A stretch of DNA of 64,000 nt from NCBI GenBank assembly GCA_009599575.1, contig VWND01000003.1:682001-746000 (forward strand). The letters run 5' to 3'. This document shows, in pieces, positions 57,543-64,000 of this stretch; within the stretch, counting starts at the first letter, position 1, and every line of letters starts with the position of its first letter. A program made the translations under genes and the position numbers. The stretch is from Blumeriella jaapii. Taxonomy: Eukaryota; Ascomycota; Leotiomycetes; Helotiales; Drepanopezizaceae. The notes beneath the pieces are model-generated. The model searched no databases. It was given only the letters and a program-made list of their open reading frames with translations, and was not told the origin of the DNA.

Positions 57543-59109
57543 ATGTATGTCCCCAAGACATGCCCGTACCTCAGTCCGGGAGAGGAGCTGCATAACGAAG
57601 ACATGGACAGTGACGAGTGCGAGAACCTCATCGTCGCCAATCCAAGAGTCGCACATCGACTACCACTGCAGAGCTCCTCTAGCATTCTTGCCGACAACGC
57701 TAGCCCGCTCATGCAACGAGATTCGCAGGCTGGAGCACAAGATGTTGGAGAGTCAACGCCTTCAAGCCCGGCGAGCTCTGATGGCGGAGTACTGCTACAT
57801 TCCCAGGATCTGACTCCCCCAATGATACGCCTAGCTCTGTCCCGTCAACAGCAGGTATCTCCCAAGTCGCAGACTTCTCCCAGTCTTCTACGCACTGTTC
57901 TCCCTCTTCGCAACCTCGATGCTACCGATCCATTCGTTGAATCTTCGCACGATGGCGCCCAAGACGGTCAAGATGAGCATGTCGATGAGAGCTTTTCGGA
58001 CGATCTGTCTGGCGATTCGGACTGTGTCCACACACCAGGGACAGACAGTTCGCAAAAGTCCTACCTCGAGTCGCCAGTCATTCGTGACCTATTTGCTGCT
58101 TCTCGAACTCTTCGGAACCATCATGTCACCACTCCGCCTTTGGAAGCTTCCGGCAATGGCACCATGTACACTTCAGATTCCGAGAAGAGCGATCTCGGCC
58201 ACCTGGCACCGGCCGCGAATCATTCAGACACCTCATCGGAGAAGAACGACACCAATGCTTCGGGCTTTGAGTCCTCTGAAGTCTTGCCAGGCAGTCAAAC
58301 TCATCCCGGCCGACCCCAGTTCAAGAGCTTGTTCGAGTTCGCGGAGGAGCCTGTACCCAGCCGACCGATCAATCCCGAGGAGCCATTCAAAGTCTCGTTC
58401 TTCGATCCTACTGAAGAGGGCAAGGCATTTGTCGTTTCAATCTTGTCGCTCGTGAGTCTTCTCTCCTCTTGCTACCTCGAGCATCCCACACCCTGCTGAC
58501 TACTTTTCGCTTCAAGCCCAAGCCCGCGCTCACCGCCGATGAGACTTTGGCTCTTCAGACTGTCCATGGCTTGTTCTCCTGGGATGCTCTCCTCGCACCA
58601 CACGTGAGTCTCTCTCTCCAACCCGCCACAGGCTCACGCAATCCCCCCCCTTTGCTCCCTTCTCGAGAAAAGGGGAAGAGAAAGAAGAAAGAAAGAAAGA
58701 AAGAAGGAAGGAAAGAAAGAAAGAAAGAAAGAAAGAAAGAGTTCCGCACTAACTGCCTCCTCCCCAGGCCAACAACCCGCCCCCCACCCCAGCCGATGCC
58801 AACCTTCTCCCCGTCGCCGAGATGTTTCCCCTCCACCACGCTCAGGCCGAGCTCCTGCTCACGCAATCCCGGCAACGCGGCCTCTTCAACCAAGTCGCGC
58901 GCCACCGCCACACGCTCGGAGTCCGCATCGCGCGCGAGCTGATCGGGATGCTGGCGACCAGACTCGCGAACGACCACCTGCTCGGCATCGTGAGCTTCTA
59001 CTTTGGGCTCCTGAAGAAGCACTGGGACGAGCTCGTCGTGCTGGCTGGGGGGCACGAGACCGAGGGAGGTCTGAGGTTCAGGGAGACGGGCTGGGTTGGC
59101 GAGGATTGA
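57543..59109 (+). CDS. Uncharacterised fungal protein with disordered N-terminus, 445 residues
   Basis: Three exons (57543-58451, 58517-58603, 58768-59109), all in phase 0. The first 250 residues are Ser/Asp/Pro-rich and almost certainly disordered. A conserved-looking part starts at FKSLFEFAEEPVPSRPINPEEPFKV (split here for length: FKSLFEF, then PINPEEPFKVSFFDP). The C-terminal 115 residues look folded and helical, with LHHAQAELLLTQSR, RHRHTLGVRIARELIGML and GIVSFYFGLLKKHWDELVVL. No catalytic motif was recognised. The second intron is 164 bases and contains a GAAA/GGAA array of about 70 bases. The divergent neighbour is also unknown. Confidence 0.75.
58680..58741 (+). repeat. GAAA/GGAA array within an intron
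   Basis: A purine-only tetranucleotide array lies wholly inside the second intron of the gene at 57543-59109. Confidence 0.85.
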
Positions 59110-59950
59110 AAAGGGCGGGCGGGTTTGTCGGAGAGAGGGAGAGAGAGATGGCGTGGTGGGAGATTGGTGATGCGGAAATGCTGTTGCTTTGGCTTGGTGC
59201 CTGCTTCATGGATACGCTCTTGAGCGAGAGGGGTGGAGAAAGACCGGTGTGTGGATACTGAAGCCGGTTGGGATGTAGCTACCTAGTTACCTGGTACTGT
59301 GCGTATCCGCTCGCTCCCTTGCTCACCTGCTTGCTTTTGTAAATACGCGGTTAAGCCTGCGAAAGTAACGTTTTTGCCACGATGGCCGAGTTCAGAAATT
59401 ACGGGTTTTTGATAACTCGCGTTTTGGTTATGATAAAAGCTCCAACTGTTCATCGCGGCTGGCTCATATTGAAGCGCAATTCGGGCTCAGATGCCATTCG
59501 CACAATTTCCGGATTTAGAAACATCTTACGTGATATCTACTCTGGCTAAGGTCCAGACAGTTTCAGGCTACAGATAACTATGGCTTATACTTTTTGTGAC
59601 TATCATTTAACTTCTGTAAAGTCCCCGGGGGGGGGGGATGATACTTAAATGGAAAAAGATAAAGATAGATAGATGGGTAACTAAGTACCTTAAATAATTT
59701 GCATTGCATTAGTGAAGTGTGGAAAGAGAAATGGAGTATGATTTTGATTTTTGTTGCTAAGCTCAATTTTTTTTTGAAAAAAAAAAAAAAAAGAAAATAT
59801 TTCTTGTACGTAGATAGCTCGGATAGGTAAAGTAACTAGAATTAATAAATTACAATCGACTCTTTTGTGGAATACTAGGTTTGCGTTTTTAATTGCGAAG
59901 TACAAGTGATTTGAACCATCCTGCGCCATGCTGACCATTTTCCCACCCGT
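59110..59950. other. Intergenic region between converging genes
   Basis: No gene seen. A G run near 59625-59636 and an A run near 59776-59793 are present. Confidence 0.4.
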
Positions 59951-62900
59951 TTACCAAGCACAACGATCTAACCAACCTCCAGGCCACTTCCTCACCCCCC
60001 ACTTCCGCGCCTCGTCCAGGAACAAGATCCCGAGACCGAAAGCAGCCGGGAGGAAGAAGTGCTCGACAGGGACCTCAGTCGTCCCCAGCACCGACTGAAA
60101 CTTGGGGACATACAGCCAGAAGATGGCCATGACGAGGGCAAAGGCCATGGCAGGGAAGAGGTACCAGTTCTGCGTCATTTTGTTAAAGAGCGGCGGGTGC
60201 TGGAAGATGGAGAGCCGACGAGTCCGGAGACACATCAGAGAGAACCACTGCATGACGACGAGATTGATGAAGTAAATGGACGAGCCAACATTGTACTGCG
60301 CGTTGGCGTAGTCGGCGTTGATCCTGTCGGGGAGACTTCCATACCCGAACCAGAGGTCGGAGAACGGGATGCCTTTGCGCTGCAGGTACCAGTACGACAT
60401 GGCGAACGAACAGATGGTCTCGATGACGCCGATGAAGCCGTATGCTTGGACGATCAGCTGCCAGTCGACCAGGCGATCGACCCTCGGCTTGCGCGGGCGG
60501 CGGAGGAGAACGTCGGCTTCGGGGGTTTCGTACGCCAGGACAGTGGCGGCTGCGCAGTCGGTGAAGCAGCAGATGATGATCATGAGGAAGGAGGACAGGA
60601 TTTGCGGGATGCCGAAGAGGACGTTGGTCATGACGGGCCAGAACTCGGAGAAGGATCCGGCGGGCAGAAGGTACGCAATGGTCTTCTTGAGGTTGTCAAA
60701 GACGACGCGGCCGTATTGAACAGCTTCGACGATTGCAGAGAAGGATTCGAGAAGGACCATATCCGCGGCTTCGATGGCAATGTCGGAGCCGCTGCCCAAG
60801 GCGATCCCGATGTCTGCTGCTTTGAGTGAAGGAGCATCGTTCACCCCATCGCCCGTCATGGCAACGATCTCGTCTTTGCCTTGGAACTCTCGAACTATAC
60901 GCAGCTTCTGCTCGGGGGTGGTGCGGGCGAAGACAATCTCGTCGTATTTGCAGAGTTGTTCCCACTGGTTCTCGTTGAGAGTTATCAATTCTGGTCCACT
61001 GATAGTGATGGAGGTCTTGCTGCCCTCGCTAGACGGAGTATGCATGAGAGCTTTGTGGTCTTTGATGGAGTCGCCAGAGACAGGAAAACTCTTGTCTCTG
61101 GTCAGCGCGGAGACATTCTTAACCAAGTGAGGTGGATTGGTGATGATACCACACTCAGCTGCAATGGCTTGAGCCGTCAAAGCGAAGTCACCAGTAACCA
61201 TGAAGATTCGGATTCCGGCTCTTCTCAGTGTCTTGACAACAGAAGGAATCTCGTCACGAGGAGGGTCCACGATGCCGACGATACCGACCAGAGTTAGTTC
61301 GGTGCGTGCGTGGTGCGAGATCTCGTCCTCAAATTGACTTGAAATTGGTGTGGACTGGAGTTGGTCTTTGGAGATGGTCTTGCGGGCCAGTAGAATAACT
61401 CGTTTCCCTTGCGCGGACCACTCGTTCTTGATGTCTTCGATTTTGGTTCTGGTGGTGTCGTCGAGCACTTCGGTTACGCCCTCCATGCTTGTATACTTCG
61501 TGCAGCGACCGATGAGAACATCTGGCGCTCCCTTGATCATGAGGAGGCTGGCAACGGTTAGCTACGTTTTATTTGTTATGTGTAGTAACTCACGTATCTT
61601 CGGGCCTAAAAGTAGCCGCTTCGGTGTTTGGGAGTGCAAGGTCAAGGCCCTCCTTTTGCACAAGCTCCAGTGTCCGGATCATGTACTTGTTCTTACTGTT
61701 GAATGCCAATTCGAACGTCTTCTTCCACATCTGGCGGAGCTCAGAGACGGGGCCGAGGGTTTCAGAGAACCGTAGAACAGCTTGATCGGTGGCATCGCCG
61801 TTGATCTTGCGCTCGTGAATAGGTAGGCTATAAGTTGCAGCATCAAACTCCCCAGAGTTACACAAACCAGCGACGGAACGAAGCTGTGCGACGGCATTGG
61901 ATGTTTGGCCTTCTCTCATATCTCGACCGTAGAGCATCATTTCATCCCTCGCTGACTGGGGATTCATGTTGTGCATGCCGATGCTGCATTCGGTGACGAA
62001 CATTTGGTTCTGTCGAATCAGCTGAGCACCGTCGAGAGGAGGGGAGAAAATACCTTGGTGAGAGTGCCGGTCTTGTCAGAGCAGATCACACTCACGGAGC
62101 CAAGAGTCTCGACAGTCTTCAAGGACTTGCAGAGGATCTTATTCTTCCGCATGATGTTTGCCGTGATTGTGAGAGAAGCAGTCAATGCGATCGGCAAGCC
62201 CTCCGGAATGAACGCAATGGCTACGGAAACACAATCGACGATCAAGAGCGGTACAGTGATCCATCCTGGATGTTCTTTGCGCAAGTACGCAGCCCTGTCA
62301 AACTCAGTACCTTTCTCCAGATCATCGCCCTAATTGACTCACCATACAATGATCACCACAAGTATCATGACGAGCATAATAGAGCAGATGATCATAACGA
62401 AATTGAGAACTTCTCTCTCCAGAGGGGTCAGACCGGTCTTGGGAGTGTTGGTCAACTTTGCGATCTTGCCAAAAACGGTGGAGTCTCCTGTAGAGACCAC
62501 AATGCCGATGCCACTTCCCGAGATACAATGGGTGCCCTGTAGACCAATGCATCGTGTCTCTAGATAGTTGAGGTCGGTAGTCATGACCGTTCCTGGCAGG
62601 GGGGCCGACTCGCCTAGGAAGAAGGTCAGCTTTGCAAATACGCAGACAAGGAGAGCAGAGCAGCTACCTGTAAGAATTGAGCGATCGAACTTCGCATCGG
62701 ATGATATCTCCACGAATCGAACATCAGCAGGCAGCTTGTTCCCAGCCTTGATATATATGATATCGCCGGGTGCAATGTCGAAAGCCAGGACCGTCACTCT
62801 GGCACCATCTCGCAGGACCAAGCAGGAATCCGGGAGCATCGTCGTGATCGAAGCCATGACGCGCGAAGAAGACCAGTCCTGCCACGCATTGAAAGCAGCC

Positions 62901-63523
62901 TGGATGAAGAACACAGCCAGGAGGACGATTGCGAGTGCCAGATTAGCTTGCGCTGGAGGATCACCGAGCGGCTTCCACGCGATGAAAACGAGTATGGCCC
63001 CAACAAGCAAGATTGACCCGAAGCCCTTGAAGAAATAGCCGAAGATTGTCTGGATGTGATGAGTTGGGGGTGGGGAGGGGCTGTTCTTGCCATATTCCGT
63101 GAGGCGTCTTTTGGCTTGCTCGGAAGAAAGACCTTGTGTCGGCGAGCTTGAGAGTCGAGTATAGATCTCATCCGGAGTAATAGTGTGCCAATCAAGGTCG
63201 CCGAGCTCTTCATGTGGTCAGCGTGAAAGAGATGCGTAGATTAGGAGTCTATGGTTACCTTTTGCAGCAGAGTCTTTTGCTTTTTTGATCTCGGCCGCGT
63301 CTCTATCCTTGGATTCGGCAATCTGGAAAGAGACAGTGCGGTACTGAATTGGCAGTGCTGATGCAGGATCAATCGACCCTCTTCTGCTGTGAGAGCTGTG
63401 GATCGAGATGTTGGAATTCGTCCTGTACAAACTTGACCGTTCTCTCCCTTCGCCAGCTTCTACTTCCACACCGTTCCATTGAATGCGAGAGGCTTTCTGC
63501 TTCTCCTCACTGAACTCGACCAT
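59951..63523 (-). CDS. P-type cation ATPase, type IIC-like (Na+/K+-ATPase alpha-like)
   Basis: Pumps monovalent cations across a membrane using a phospho-Asp intermediate. Six exons (63259-63523, 62668-63207, 62343-62613, 62054-62294, 61594-62009, 59951-61547) give 1,109 residues. The order is right: cytosolic N-terminus, actuator TGES (made across the intron at 62613/62668), M4 PEGLP at about 390, phosphorylation CSDKTGTLT at about 428, nucleotide-domain KGAPD at about 583, MVTGD, and TGDGVNDAPSLKAADIG at about 807, then six C-terminal helices. The DPPRDEIP, YETPEADVLLRRPRKPRVDRLV and final GGWLDRCAW resemble animal Na+/K+-ATPase alpha subunits, so I place it in type IIC rather than the fungal ENA (IID) group; which ion it moves is not shown. 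An in-frame ATG 10 codons upstream (63553) is an alternative start. Confidence 0.92.
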
Positions 63524-64000
63524 TGTAGCGGCTTGGAATATCGGAAAATGCAAAGCAAAGATGAAGCTAGAAGATTATGTTGGAGAGACTCTTCACAGAA
63601 CTCAAGTGTGGAAGACAAGGAGGGTGTGAATCCCAGGTCCAAGAGAACTGGAATGCCGCAAAAGCAGGTCCTCACAGCTGTTCTTCTTGAGACTGAGATA
63701 GCTCGGGGAGGTCAATCTTGGAGCAATTGCGATTCTTAACACGTAGAAGGCCTCTAGCAATTGCGATTCTGAACAAGTAGAAGACCTCTACCCATGTGCA
63801 CGCCATCTCGGTTTCTCATTTGAGTTCGACGACCCCAACTAGCGGTACCGAGTCTGGGTCTCAAGCCTCCCATCTCGTGCTTGACAGCTGCTTGACAGAC
63901 TTCGGTGGGGTTCCTTTCGAACACGGACAAAAAAAAAATCCCTCATGGGGCGCCAAGCTATCTCAGCATTGTAAAAGCGCCTCCCCCGTAGCTGTGGTAG
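63524..64000. other. Upstream region of the ATPase gene, window end
   Basis: No gene seen. A short direct repeat (AGCAATTGCGATTCT and AGAAGACCTCTA-like words) is at about 63720-63790. Confidence 0.4.

Overview
The window is nuclear DNA of a filamentous ascomycete (Pezizomycotina). The evidence is short 47-70 base spliceosomal introns with GTRNGT donors and CTRAC-like branch points, a four-exon histone H4, a KlpA/Kar3 kinesin, an ILV3 with mitochondrial presequence, a fungal sesquiterpene cyclase, a secreted RNase T2, an S28 peptidase, and a hypermutated (RIP-like) chromovirus. I cannot fix the class; the intergenic ACCTACC and TACAGTAC repeats resemble Sordariomycetes or Leotiomycetes but do not prove it.

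Layout. Bases 1-6.2 kb are GC-rich, full of microsatellites and show no convincing gene. A TALE homeobox regulator follows (6220-7501). From 8365 to 17089 lies one 8.7 kb insertion: a TA-flanked terminal-inverted-repeat DNA element with a complete but dead Ty3/Gypsy chromovirus (8903-16260) nested inside. Almost all of it is AT-rich from C-to-T/G-to-A hypermutation, while the outermost ~110 bases of each inverted repeat are untouched. 17.1-22.7 kb is gene-poor, with poly-G tracts of 36 and 49 bases. From 22.7 kb the gene-rich part begins: sesquiterpene synthase (-), a doubtful small membrane ORF (-), a Ser/Thr-rich single-pass surface protein (-), a YdeI-like protein (+, frameshifted), kinesin-14 (-) divergent from an LOA1-type acyltransferase (+), histone H4 (-), a lipocalin-like protein (-), ILV3 (+, frameshifted), a secreted protein (+), RNase T2 (+), a DUF1772 membrane protein (-), MCR1 (+, two frameshifts), a clean solo LTR of the same retroelement family (50901-51301), an S28 serine peptidase (+), two divergent genes of unknown function, and a P-type IIC-like cation ATPase (-).

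How they work together. No operon or obvious biosynthetic cluster is present. The terpene cyclase has no P450, oxidoreductase or transporter next to it, so it looks like a stand-alone cyclase. Most others are housekeeping genes: ILV3 in branched-chain amino acid synthesis, MCR1 at the mitochondrion, H4 in chromatin, kinesin in the spindle, LOA1 in lipid remodelling. The RNase, S28 peptidase, 334-residue secreted protein and Ser/Thr-rich membrane protein act at or outside the cell surface. The most unusual part is the nested mobile element: its mutation signature spares CpG, it is strand-biased, and it carries an antisense open frame 3' of pol. Three conserved genes carry four 1-2 base losses, which most simply suggests consensus errors in the assembly.
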